DNA of 47,135 nucleotides, taken from assembly GCA_024689525.1 (NCBI GenBank), contig JAILDI010000091.1, positions 1 through 47,135 on the forward strand, read 5' to 3'. Numbering within the stretch: the stretch's first letter is position 1; every line of letters starts with the position of its first letter. The notes under the pieces are model-generated. The model worked only from the letters and a program-made list of their open reading frames with translations, did no database searches and was not told the DNA's origin. Shown here one piece after another: positions 8,914 through 16,419 of this stretch. The position numbers and the translations under genes were made by a program. The stretch is from Bacteroidales bacterium (GTDB lineage Bacteria > Bacteroidota > Bacteroidia > Bacteroidales > UBA932).

Positions 8914-9796
8914 ATGCATCAAGTGCTTTTTTCAATTTTTCCTTCACCGTTTCCCTGAGCGCCCTGGGCTCCAGTACCGTGAGTCCTTCTCCCCTTTTGC
9001 AAAGCTCCATGATGAAGTTGGGATTGGGGATGAGCCTCAAGGCAAAAAGGCCATCGTCAAGCTCCATCTGGGAGGGGTGAAGCGGCAGGTCCCTGAGGTA
9101 AGCGGCCTCCCTCTCAGTTGCCCTGAGGGTAATGAGGAGAGGTTTTTCCTCTTCCGGCAGGTAAATGCCGTAACTGCCTTCAAAGAGCTGGTCCACATTG
9201 AATCCCGCCGGCATCCGGAAGCTGTCCCCGGTCCTTTCCATGTTGACGATACGGTCCATGGCGTATGTCCTGAGGGCCTCTGCATCTTCGCTGTATGCAA
9301 CGATATACCAGCGCTTCTCAAACTCCTTCACGGCATATGGACGGATAATACGCTCCTCCGCATCCCCGCTCAGGTACTTGTGGTACTCTATCCTCAGCAC
9401 AGCGCCTTCCAGCATGGCCTGCATGGTTTCAGTCAGATACTTCTGGCCCGATGGCACATCTTCCACGGACACCCGCCCGCTCAGGCGCTCCTTACCAAGT
9501 GTAAGAAGGCTCTTCACGGTGAACGTATTTATGAGGTAATCCACCGCCTGGCGCTTGTCCACGGCACTTTCCGCCTCATCTATCATGTAACGGTTGTTGC
9601 TTCTGTTACAGCCTATTACAATTCCGAAAACCTCCTCCACCGCTTTCCTGTGATTGATAAAACTCCTCCGTGGATACTTCTCCCCGTACCTTGCCTCCCA
9701 CCGGGACGATATCTCCCCCAGCGACAACCCCCTCGACCCCGCATCCGCGAAGCTCTGCAGCAGGAAAACGTATTTGTCCACAAGTTCCGGAACCAT
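8906..9796 (-). CDS. WYL-domain transcriptional regulator
   Basis: The 296-residue protein has an N-terminal winged helix-turn-helix region (residues 1-80: LSLGEISSRWEARYGEKYPRR) and a WYL sensor domain with the core RRIIRPYAVKEFEKRWYIV-type sequence (here IIRPYAV then KRWYIVAYSED), followed by the C-terminal extension typical of this group. WYL proteins bind DNA and often sense nucleic acids or small ligands. ATG at 9794-9796 is chosen over a GTG further upstream because it sits 6 nt from a good promoter box. It heads the five-gene operon and a palindrome lies over its own -33 element, so autoregulation is likely. Confidence 0.88.
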   Translation of the reverse strand: MVPELVDKYVFLLQSFADAGSRGLSLGEISSRWEARYGEKYPRRSFINHRKAVEEVFGIVIGCNRSNNRYMIDEAESAVDKRQAVDYLINTFTVKSLLTLGKERLSGRVSVEDVPSGQKYLTETMQAMLEGAVLRIEYHKYLSGDAEERIIRPYAVKEFEKRWYIVAYSEDAEALRTYAMDRIVNMERTGDSFRMPAGFNVDQLFEGSYGIYLPEEEKPLLITLRATEREAAYLRDLPLHPSQMELDDGLFALRLIPNPNFIMELCKRGEGLTVLEPRALRETVKEKLKKALDAYE

Positions 9797-9802
9797 AACC
9801 CA

Positions 9803-9810
9803 CAAATATA
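9803..9810 (-). promoter_or_regulatory. WYL operon promoter, -7 box (with -33 at 9830-9833)
   Basis: The minus strand reads TATATTTG, and a TTTG -33 element stands exactly 19 nt upstream, matching the full Bacteroidota consensus. The box ends 6 nt before the ATG. Confidence 0.78.
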
Positions 9811-9820
9811 CTCAAATTCC

Positions 9821-9841
9821 AGTGGAATTCAAAATTCCACT
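9821..9841. promoter_or_regulatory. Palindromic operator candidate over the -33 element
   Basis: AGTGGAATT and AATTCCACT are perfect 9-bp arms around a 3-nt centre. On the minus strand the TTTG -33 box lies at the centre of this 21-bp palindrome, and a further half-site-like GGAATTTG follows. A dimeric regulator bound here would block RNA polymerase, which fits autorepression by the adjacent WYL protein. Confidence 0.6.
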
Positions 9842-9847
9842 TTGTTC

Positions 9848-9894
9848 TGTCATTCCGGACTTCCCTTTTTGTCATTCCGGACTTGATCCGGAAT
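9848..9894. repeat. Direct and inverted repeat of the TCATTCCGGACTT type
   Basis: The 15-mer TGTCATTCCGGACTT occurs at 9848-9862 and again at 9870-9884. The second copy continues into a hairpin with arms ATTCCGGA and TCCGGAAT (8 bp, 5-nt loop). The unit resembles short palindromic repeats scattered through many bacterial genomes. It lies between the WYL promoter and the end of recG and could also act as a weak transcription barrier. Confidence 0.7.
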
Positions 9895-9903
9895 CTTTAA
9901 TTA

Positions 9904-12033
9904 CTAGGAGATTTGGGAGTAATCTTTTACCAGATACTTGTCCCTGCGGAGTTCGGCGGCAAGGGGGGCGTTGACGGGGTTGGTGAGGCCGGGATCCTTG
10001 TCAAGGATGAGCTGGGCGTAGCTTCTGGCATCGTTGAGAATGAGGCCGTCTTTGGCTAGTGAGGCGATGTTGAGGGATATTGGAAGGCCGCTTTGCTGGG
10101 TGCCTTCAAGGTCACCGGGGCCGCGGAGTTTCATGTCTTCTTCAGCAAGGACGAAGCCGTTTTCCGTTTCGCAGAGAAGGTCAAGGCGCTTCTGCGATTC
10201 CTTGGAAATCTTTGTGCCGCGCATGAGGATGCAGTAGGAACGCTCTGCACCGCGACCTACGCGGCCGCGAAGCTGGTGAAGCTGGCTGAGGCCGAAGCGC
10301 TCAGCGCTTTCAATGACCATTACGGAAGCGTTGGGAACGTCCACACCCACTTCGATGACTGTTGTGGAGACAAGGATGTTTGCCCTGCCGGCAACGAAGG
10401 CGTCCATATTGAAAGCCTTTTCCGCTGGAGTCTGCTGCCCGTGGACTATAGCAACCTTGTAGTCCGGCAGAGGGAATGCTTTCACTATCTCCTCATATCC
10501 CAGTTCCAGGTTCTTGTAGTCCAGTTTTTCGCTTTCGAAAATAAGAGGATAAACTATGAATGCCTGGCGGCCTTTGGCAATCTCATCCCTTATGAAATTG
10601 TGCATGGCGTGGCGCTTGTTTTCGCCAACACACATGGTCTGGACGGGCTTTCTGCCGGGAGGCATCTCGTCTATTACTGAGACATCGAGGTCACCGTAAA
10701 GAGTCATGGCAAGGGTGCGCGGGATGGGCGTTGCGGTCATTACCAGGACATGCGGATGGACTCCGTTGAAGCCCTTTGACCATAGGCGGGCGCGCTGGTC
10801 CACACCAAAGCGGTGCTGCTCATCAATAACAGCAAGCCCCAGGGAACGGAACTGGACAGTATCCTCAATGAGGGCATGAGTGCCGATGAGCACACCCACA
10901 GTACCGTCCTGTAGGCCCTGATGAATCCTGCGGCGGTCTTTTACACCGGTATTGCCGGTTAACAGTTCTACCGTTACTCCCGTTGGTGCAAGATATTTGG
11001 AAACGTTGGCGTAGTGCTGCTGGGCAAGCACTTCCGTGGGTGCCATGATGCACGTCTGATAGCCGTTGCCAACAGCTATGAGCGCGGTGAGAACCGCCAC
11101 CATTGTCTTACCGCTGCCCACGTCTCCCTGAAGGAGGCGGTTCATCTGGTGGCCGCTCTTCATATCGTCCCGAATCTCATGGATAACGCGCTTCTGGGCG
11201 TTTGTGAGCTGGTATGGCAGGGAGTTGTAGCACTTGTGGAAAGGGTCCCCCACCAGCGGCATCTTTAGGCCCTGAATGCTCCTGGAGCGGACGTATTTCT
11301 GCTTCAGGAGAGACAGCTGAAGCAGGAACAGTTCCTCGAACTTAAGGCGGTACGATGCCTTCCCAAGGGCAATCTGGTCCTGCGGGAAATGAATCTGGCG
11401 GAGGGCATAGGAAAGCGGGACCAGGCCCTTTTCCTTGAGGATATATTCAGGAAGGGTTTCCTCCAGAGTGGGAAGCACCACATCCAGCGCCGTAGCCATG
11501 AGCTTGAGCATCACCTTCCCCGTGAATCCGCTGTTTTTGAGACGCTCCGTCGATGTATAAACTCCCGTAAGGACACCTGTGGTGCCGCTGTCCGGGGCGT
11601 CCACTTCAGGATGGACCATATTCAGGTGATTACCGAACACGGCCGGCTTCCCGAAGAATATGAAAGTGTACCCGGGAAGAAGCCTCTGGTACATCCACTT
11701 CACGCCTTTGAAGAACACCATCTCCATCTCTCCGGTGTCATCGTTCACCATCACGCTCATGCGGGATACCATGTTGAACTTGAGCTTGTCAGGAGGCAGT
11801 TCTGCGCCGTTTTTGGCAAACAGCCTTACCCTGGTGACGGTAGCTTTAACCTGAACCTGGGCCAGGTCCGGCTGTACGTTTGCAATTGGAACTATGGTGC
11901 TGCGGTCTATGTAACGGAACGGATACAGATGCAGAAGATCCCCCACGGTACGGATTCCAAGCTCATTTTCCAGAAGCTGGGCCCTTTTCTCTCCCACACC
12001 TTTAAGGTACTGTATGCCGGTCTCCATATTCAT
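9904..12033 (-). CDS. recG: ATP-dependent DNA helicase RecG (complete copy)
   Basis: RecG reverses stalled replication forks and migrates branched DNA. The 709-residue product has the N-terminal helix-hairpin-helix-like start (YLKGVGEKRAQLLENELGI), the wedge OB domain (about residues 60-150), helicase motif I LLQGDVGSGKTMVA, motif II DEQHRFG, motif III VMTATPIPRTLA, motif VI QLRGRVGRG, and the C-terminal RGPGDLEGTQQSG. ATG at 12031-12033 is chosen since a -7 box ends 6 nt upstream; ATG at 12025-12027 is the alternative. A second, clearly different recG occurs at 45.7 kb, which is unusual for one genome. Confidence 0.97.
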   Translation of the reverse strand: MNMETGIQYLKGVGEKRAQLLENELGIRTVGDLLHLYPFRYIDRSTIVPIANVQPDLAQVQVKATVTRVRLFAKNGAELPPDKLKFNMVSRMSVMVNDDTGEMEMVFFKGVKWMYQRLLPGYTFIFFGKPAVFGNHLNMVHPEVDAPDSGTTGVLTGVYTSTERLKNSGFTGKVMLKLMATALDVVLPTLEETLPEYILKEKGLVPLSYALRQIHFPQDQIALGKASYRLKFEELFLLQLSLLKQKYVRSRSIQGLKMPLVGDPFHKCYNSLPYQLTNAQKRVIHEIRDDMKSGHQMNRLLQGDVGSGKTMVAVLTALIAVGNGYQTCIMAPTEVLAQQHYANVSKYLAPTGVTVELLTGNTGVKDRRRIHQGLQDGTVGVLIGTHALIEDTVQFRSLGLAVIDEQHRFGVDQRARLWSKGFNGVHPHVLVMTATPIPRTLAMTLYGDLDVSVIDEMPPGRKPVQTMCVGENKRHAMHNFIRDEIAKGRQAFIVYPLIFESEKLDYKNLELGYEEIVKAFPLPDYKVAIVHGQQTPAEKAFNMDAFVAGRANILVSTTVIEVGVDVPNASVMVIESAERFGLSQLHQLRGRVGRGAERSYCILMRGTKISKESQKRLDLLCETENGFVLAEEDMKLRGPGDLEGTQQSGLPISLNIASLAKDGLILNDARSYAQLILDKDPGLTNPVNAPLAAELRRDKYLVKDYSQIS

Positions 12034-12039
12034 AGCACA

Positions 12040-12047
12040 CAAAATTA
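12040..12047 (-). promoter_or_regulatory. recG -7 promoter box
   Basis: The minus strand reads TAATTTTG and ends 6 nt before the recG ATG. It is divergent from the gdhA promoter 50 bp away. A leaderless transcript is inferred. Confidence 0.6.
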
Positions 12048-12074
12048 AGAAAAAAAGCCGATTCCGCCCCTGGT

Positions 12075-12105
12075 TTTGATTATTAAAAATTTTTAATTAC
12101 CTTTG
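12075..12105 (+). promoter_or_regulatory. gdhA promoter (-33 TTTG, -7 TACCTTTG)
   Basis: TTTG at 12075-12078 and TACCTTTG at 12098-12105 are separated by 19 nt, the canonical Bacteroidota arrangement. The -7 box ends 24 nt before the chosen ATG. Confidence 0.78.
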
Positions 12106-12129
12106 TTGGAGTGTATTAATCATTATTTT

Positions 12130-13485
12130 ATGGAAAGTTTCGTTACCAGGTACCTTCAGGGCTTCATGGGAAGCCTCAAGGCAAAGAATCCCGGAGAGGT
12201 TGAGTTTCATCAGGCTGTTGGAGAAGTAGTGGGAAGCCTCGCAGAGTACATCGAATTCAATCCTTATCTCATAGACCAGAAAATCCTGGAAAGGATAACT
12301 GAGCCGGAACGCGTGGTCATTTTCCGCGTTCCCTGGATTGACGATGCCGGAAACATCCAGATCAACCGCGGCTTCAGGGTTCAGATGAACAGCGCCATCG
12401 GCCCGTACAAAGGCGGACTGCGCTTCCATCCCAGCGTAAACCTCAGCATCATGAAGTTCCTGGCGTTTGAGCAGACTTTCAAAAACGCCCTCACAACGCT
12501 GCCTATGGGCGGTGCCAAGGGCGGAAGCGACTTCAATCCCAGAGGGAAATCGGACGCGGAGGTAATGCGTTTCTGCCAGAGTTTCATGACGGAACTTTAC
12601 AGGCACATAGGCCCTGACACAGATGTTCCTGCAGGAGACATCGGCGTTGGCGGACGTGAGATCGGATTCCTCTTCGGCCAGTACAAACGCATCAAGGACC
12701 AGTTTTCCGGAACCCTTACCGGAAAGGGACTCGCCTGGGGCGGTTCGCTCCTGAGGCCTGAGGCAACGGGCTACGGACTCTGCTATTTTGCAGAGCAGAT
12801 GCTTGCAACAAAGGGTGAGAGTTTCAGTGGCAAAACCGTGGTGATTTCCGGAGCCGGCAACGTTGCCCAGTACGCAGCCCAGAAGGCCATGAGGCTTGGG
12901 GCCAAGGTAGTCACCCTCAGCGACTCCGACGGCTTCATCCACGATCCCGACGGCCTTGACGAAGATAAAATGGCTTATGTCTTCCAGCTCAAGAACATCT
13001 ATCGCGGCCGCATAAAGGAATACGCCCAGAAATACCCTTCAGCGAAGTACTTCCCCGGCGAAAGGCCCTGGAGCATCCCCTGCGACATAGCACTCCCCTG
13101 CGCTACCCAGAACGAAATAGAAGAGGCCGATGCCCAGGCGCTGGTAAAAGGCGGCTGCATCTGCGTTGCGGAAGGCGCCAACATGCCTTCAACGCCGGAA
13201 GCCATCAAGGTCTTCCAGGCGGCAGGACTTCTCTATGCACCGGGTAAGGCATCCAACGCTGGCGGCGTAGCCACTTCCGGCCTTGAGATGAGCCAGAACT
13301 CCATCCGTCAGCACTGGAGCAAGGAAGAAGTGGACGCGCAGCTCCACAGGATCATGTCCGATATCCACTCCGCCTGCACCAAATACGGCACGGAAGAAGA
13401 CGGCTATGTGAATTACGTCAAAGGCGCAAACATAGCCGGCTTCATGAAGGTTGCCGGAGCAATGATAGACCAGGGTCTGGTCTAG
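12130..13485 (+). CDS. gdhA: NADP-specific glutamate dehydrogenase
   Basis: GdhA makes glutamate from 2-oxoglutarate and ammonium. The 451-residue product matches the hexameric small-subunit family: KGGLRFHPSVNLSIMKFLAFEQ with the substrate-binding Lys, PMGGAKGGSDFNPRGKS with the catalytic Lys, the DVPAGDIGVGGREIG loop, and the cofactor-binding GAGNVAQYAA of the Rossmann domain. ATG at 12130 gives MESFVTRYLQGF; an in-frame TTG at 12103 lies inside the promoter box and was rejected. It has its own promoter and converges with the receiver/ATP-grasp gene, the two stop codons being only a few bases apart. Confidence 0.97.
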   Translation: MESFVTRYLQGFMGSLKAKNPGEVEFHQAVGEVVGSLAEYIEFNPYLIDQKILERITEPERVVIFRVPWIDDAGNIQINRGFRVQMNSAIGPYKGGLRFHPSVNLSIMKFLAFEQTFKNALTTLPMGGAKGGSDFNPRGKSDAEVMRFCQSFMTELYRHIGPDTDVPAGDIGVGGREIGFLFGQYKRIKDQFSGTLTGKGLAWGGSLLRPEATGYGLCYFAEQMLATKGESFSGKTVVISGAGNVAQYAAQKAMRLGAKVVTLSDSDGFIHDPDGLDEDKMAYVFQLKNIYRGRIKEYAQKYPSAKYFPGERPWSIPCDIALPCATQNEIEEADAQALVKGGCICVAEGANMPSTPEAIKVFQAAGLLYAPGKASNAGGVATSGLEMSQNSIRQHWSKEEVDAQLHRIMSDIHSACTKYGTEEDGYVNYVKGANIAGFMKVAGAMIDQGLV

Positions 13486-13491
13486 AGTCAA

Positions 13492-16401
13492 TCAGAGTTT
13501 CACAAGAGCCCTGCCTTCCCTACCGTCTATGCAGACGGTGAGAGGGCTTTCAAGGCGTACGTGGCGAAGCCATGGCGTCTCGGAAACCGCAGGGAGGGCA
13601 TCCAGGGCCGCAAAATCCACCATGTCTCCGGGACGGAGATAGGGATCGGCATTGACGTATCCCGCATTGAAAGACGTGAGGTTCTGGAAGAAATGCGTAC
13701 CCTGGCTGGGGTCTACGCGGAAGTCCTCAAGGGCGCTTTCAACGATTACCCTGGCTTCAGAGATGTCGCTCCATGCTACAGGAACACCAAGCGTTGGAAT
13801 GCTGGAGCCCCACCTTCCAAAACCAATCAGGACATACTGCCTGCCCTCAGTCCGGAAACCGGCGTTCAGTTCCCTTAGCTCAGCGGCCATTTCCACGGTC
13901 TTAAGCTTGTCAAATGCCTGGGGCTTAAGGTATACGATGTCCTTTATATCGTTCATCCAGCCGGTTCCAAGGGCGCTTTCGGAGAATACCAGTGCGTTGG
14001 AGCAGTCTATCTTGTTCCAGTCAACCTCCGCCTTCAGGGCATCTGAAGAGATGGGCCTTATCTGGAGGGCGTTGAACACGCCGGTGGAAAGGTCTGCCGC
14101 GAACTCCATCTCCACGCTGCACTTCATCTCCTCCGCGCAGATATCCATAAGTTCCTTCACTATCTTAGCCAGAGGGAATGTGTCGTAACGCAGTATCTGG
14201 GCGAAGGTAATAATCTTTGGACCTTCCGCAAGGGTGTTGTCCACGATGCGCTGGTTCACATAGTCGAATGTGGATGCTACACGCCTGAAAGACTGGAATT
14301 TAGAGCATTCGGAGACGGGAATCCTTTCCAGGTTCACGGCATCGTCTACGCTGGTCTTGAACTTCTCCGGAAGGAGGTTCAGGGCATATATCTGCTGCTG
14401 GGTCTCGCGGAGCGCAAGGTCCGGCGTCGATGTCTGCATCACGTGCTTGGGGTAAGGCGGAGCGAAACGCAGCACCTGCTCCCCGTCCACGACGGCTTTT
14501 CCAAGGCCGTAGGCTATTTTTGCGATGCCTTCCTCCGCCTTCTCATGCCCTACCGGATAGTAGTTGACGGAACGGGCTACACCTGAGACCGTGGGGAAGA
14601 AATAGCAGGAATCTTCGCTTCCGCAGATTTCCTGCAGGATAATGGCCATCTTCTCCTCCGATATCACGTTAGCCGTAGCCGTAATATATCCTCTGGACGA
14701 TGCGAAATAGACCGACGCATATACGCTCTTAATGGCCTTGGCAAGGAGACGCAGCTGCTGGTCCTCGTTCTCCACCGCCGGAATCATGTACGTCGAATAC
14801 ACTCCCGCAAACGGCTGATAATAAGAATCTTCCAACTTTGACGATGAGCGTACGGCAAGCGGAGTCCGCACCACGCGGATGAATGCACGGAGCGCATCCG
14901 TAAGGTCTGCAGGAAGGTTGGACGATACGAATTCCGACAGGATTTCCGCATCGGAGACGTCGGAGTTGATCACGTACTGAAGTCCGTTCTCAAGTATGAA
15001 ACGGTCAAAATACTCTGTTGCAATCACAAGGGTCCTTGGGACCATGACGCGGGCGTCTTCCCACTTGCGGTACAGGTTGTGCCTGTAGAGAATCTGGTTC
15101 AGGAAAGCCAGGCCGCGGCCCTTGCCTCCCAGGGAGCCTTCGCCGAAGCGGGAGAACCAGATGGTGTCGTTGAATGTGGAAGGATCGAACCTGGCCACCA
15201 CGCCAAGGCCCTGGCTTATACGGTATTCGTGAATCTGCTCTATTGCGCTGGCGCGGAAGTCTTCCGTATCCTTGAAAGTTCCGTATTTCAGGGAGTTACC
15301 AACTGTAAAGATACCCCTTGCAAGAAGCCATCTGGAGACATAGTTCTTCTCCCTCATCTTGGCAAGGACCTTCTCCGGGACCTCGGAGATAATCTTCTCC
15401 GCACCCTGAAGGTCTTTAGCGCGGGAATGCTCTCGGCCCAGGGAATCCGTGGTCACGAAATCACCGAAGCCAAATTCCCTGCCGATATACTCCGAAAGCT
15501 CATGCGTGAGGGTCTTTGACCGCTTCATGAGGAAGCCGGCGCCAAGGGAGGCGGCAACGCTTCGCATGCTCTCCTGGGAGGACTGCATGAGGATTGGCAT
15601 CTTGGGAATTTCAGCCCTGATAAGTTTGCAGAGGTCAACGCCTGCGTCAAGTTTCTCATCCGCAGGCTTGTCGTTCCTGTGAATCACGAAGCCGATGTCC
15701 GAAATCACGCCCAGAAGGTTCTCCTTATAGGTATTGTAAAGGGCGACAGCATCGTCATAGTTTGTTGCCATGAGAATCTTGGGGCGGGCGCGCTTGCGGA
15801 AAATCTGCTGGTCCTCATTGAGGGCGTCGCGGACGGCCGCCTGGTTCTGCTGAAGCACAAGCTTGTACAGAAGAGGGAGATACGTGGAGTAATACCTCAC
15901 GGAGTCTTCAACAAGGAGGATGCACTGAACGCCCACCTGAAGTATGTCTTCAGGGGCGTTGAGCCTGTCCTCCAGAAGCTTGATGATGGCTATGATAAGG
16001 TCCGTGGAGCCGTTCCAGCAGAAAGTGTAGTCGATGTCCGAGTTCCCCCTTTCTTCCTCTATCCGGCGGTATATCTCCTTGGAAAACGCCGTCAGAAGCA
16101 CTATGGGCACGTCTTTCTGGTACTCCTTCATGCGGGAGGCGAAGCTGAAAACATCGTCCCCGACATTATACATGGTAATCACGAGGTCCCATTTCTCCCC
16201 CGCCTCTGCCTTCCGGAGGGCTTCCTGTGTGGACGATACCCTCTCGAATCTGGGAGGATTGGAAAGGTTCAGCTCCGAGTACTCCCTTGAGATACGCATG
16301 TCCAGGGAGCCGTCCTCCTCCAGGGAGAAATTGTCATAGCGGTTGCAGACCAGAAGAATCCGCCTTATCCGCCGTGCCATCAGAAGTGACGATGAATCCA
16401 T
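13492..16401 (-). CDS. Two receiver-like domains fused to a PEP-synthase/PPDK-type ATP-grasp domain
   Basis: The 969-residue protein combines three parts. Residues 13-145 look like a response-regulator receiver that lacks the phospho-acceptor (ITMYNV where Asp is expected). Residues 158-310 form a receiver with the acidic pair in VEDS (165-166), Asp235 in VISDIGF and Lys293, so this one may be phosphorylated. From about 420 comes the nucleotide-binding domain of PEP synthase and pyruvate phosphate dikinase (SLGGKGRGLAFL, VRSSSKLEDSYYQPFAGVYS, ending LQIRPIS). No phosphohistidine swivel domain or PEP-binding barrel follows, so it cannot be a complete PEP synthase. It is the third gene after tsaD and the FAD oxidoreductase. 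The function is unknown; a phosphorylation-gated kinase or phosphotransferase is a guess. Confidence 0.85.
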   Translation of the reverse strand: MDSSSLLMARRIRRILLVCNRYDNFSLEEDGSLDMRISREYSELNLSNPPRFERVSSTQEALRKAEAGEKWDLVITMYNVGDDVFSFASRMKEYQKDVPIVLLTAFSKEIYRRIEEERGNSDIDYTFCWNGSTDLIIAIIKLLEDRLNAPEDILQVGVQCILLVEDSVRYYSTYLPLLYKLVLQQNQAAVRDALNEDQQIFRKRARPKILMATNYDDAVALYNTYKENLLGVISDIGFVIHRNDKPADEKLDAGVDLCKLIRAEIPKMPILMQSSQESMRSVAASLGAGFLMKRSKTLTHELSEYIGREFGFGDFVTTDSLGREHSRAKDLQGAEKIISEVPEKVLAKMREKNYVSRWLLARGIFTVGNSLKYGTFKDTEDFRASAIEQIHEYRISQGLGVVARFDPSTFNDTIWFSRFGEGSLGGKGRGLAFLNQILYRHNLYRKWEDARVMVPRTLVIATEYFDRFILENGLQYVINSDVSDAEILSEFVSSNLPADLTDALRAFIRVVRTPLAVRSSSKLEDSYYQPFAGVYSTYMIPAVENEDQQLRLLAKAIKSVYASVYFASSRGYITATANVISEEKMAIILQEICGSEDSCYFFPTVSGVARSVNYYPVGHEKAEEGIAKIAYGLGKAVVDGEQVLRFAPPYPKHVMQTSTPDLALRETQQQIYALNLLPEKFKTSVDDAVNLERIPVSECSKFQSFRRVASTFDYVNQRIVDNTLAEGPKIITFAQILRYDTFPLAKIVKELMDICAEEMKCSVEMEFAADLSTGVFNALQIRPISSDALKAEVDWNKIDCSNALVFSESALGTGWMNDIKDIVYLKPQAFDKLKTVEMAAELRELNAGFRTEGRQYVLIGFGRWGSSIPTLGVPVAWSDISEARVIVESALEDFRVDPSQGTHFFQNLTSFNAGYVNADPYLRPGDMVDFAALDALPAVSETPWLRHVRLESPLTVCIDGREGRALVKL

Positions 16402-16419
16402 CTTTCAGTTCGTTTTCAG

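Noticed and set aside
9821..9894. CRISPR-like repeats
   Set aside because: Only two direct copies of 15 bp are present with a 7-nt gap, and no cas gene or spacer-sized unit is nearby.
12103..12129. Upstream TTG start for gdhA
   Set aside because: The TTG lies within the -7 box TACCTTTG, so it would not be in the mRNA; ATG at 12130 gives the family start.
13492..16401. PEP synthase or pyruvate phosphate dikinase
   Set aside because: Only the nucleotide-binding domain is present; phosphohistidine and PEP/pyruvate domains are missing, and receivers replace them.
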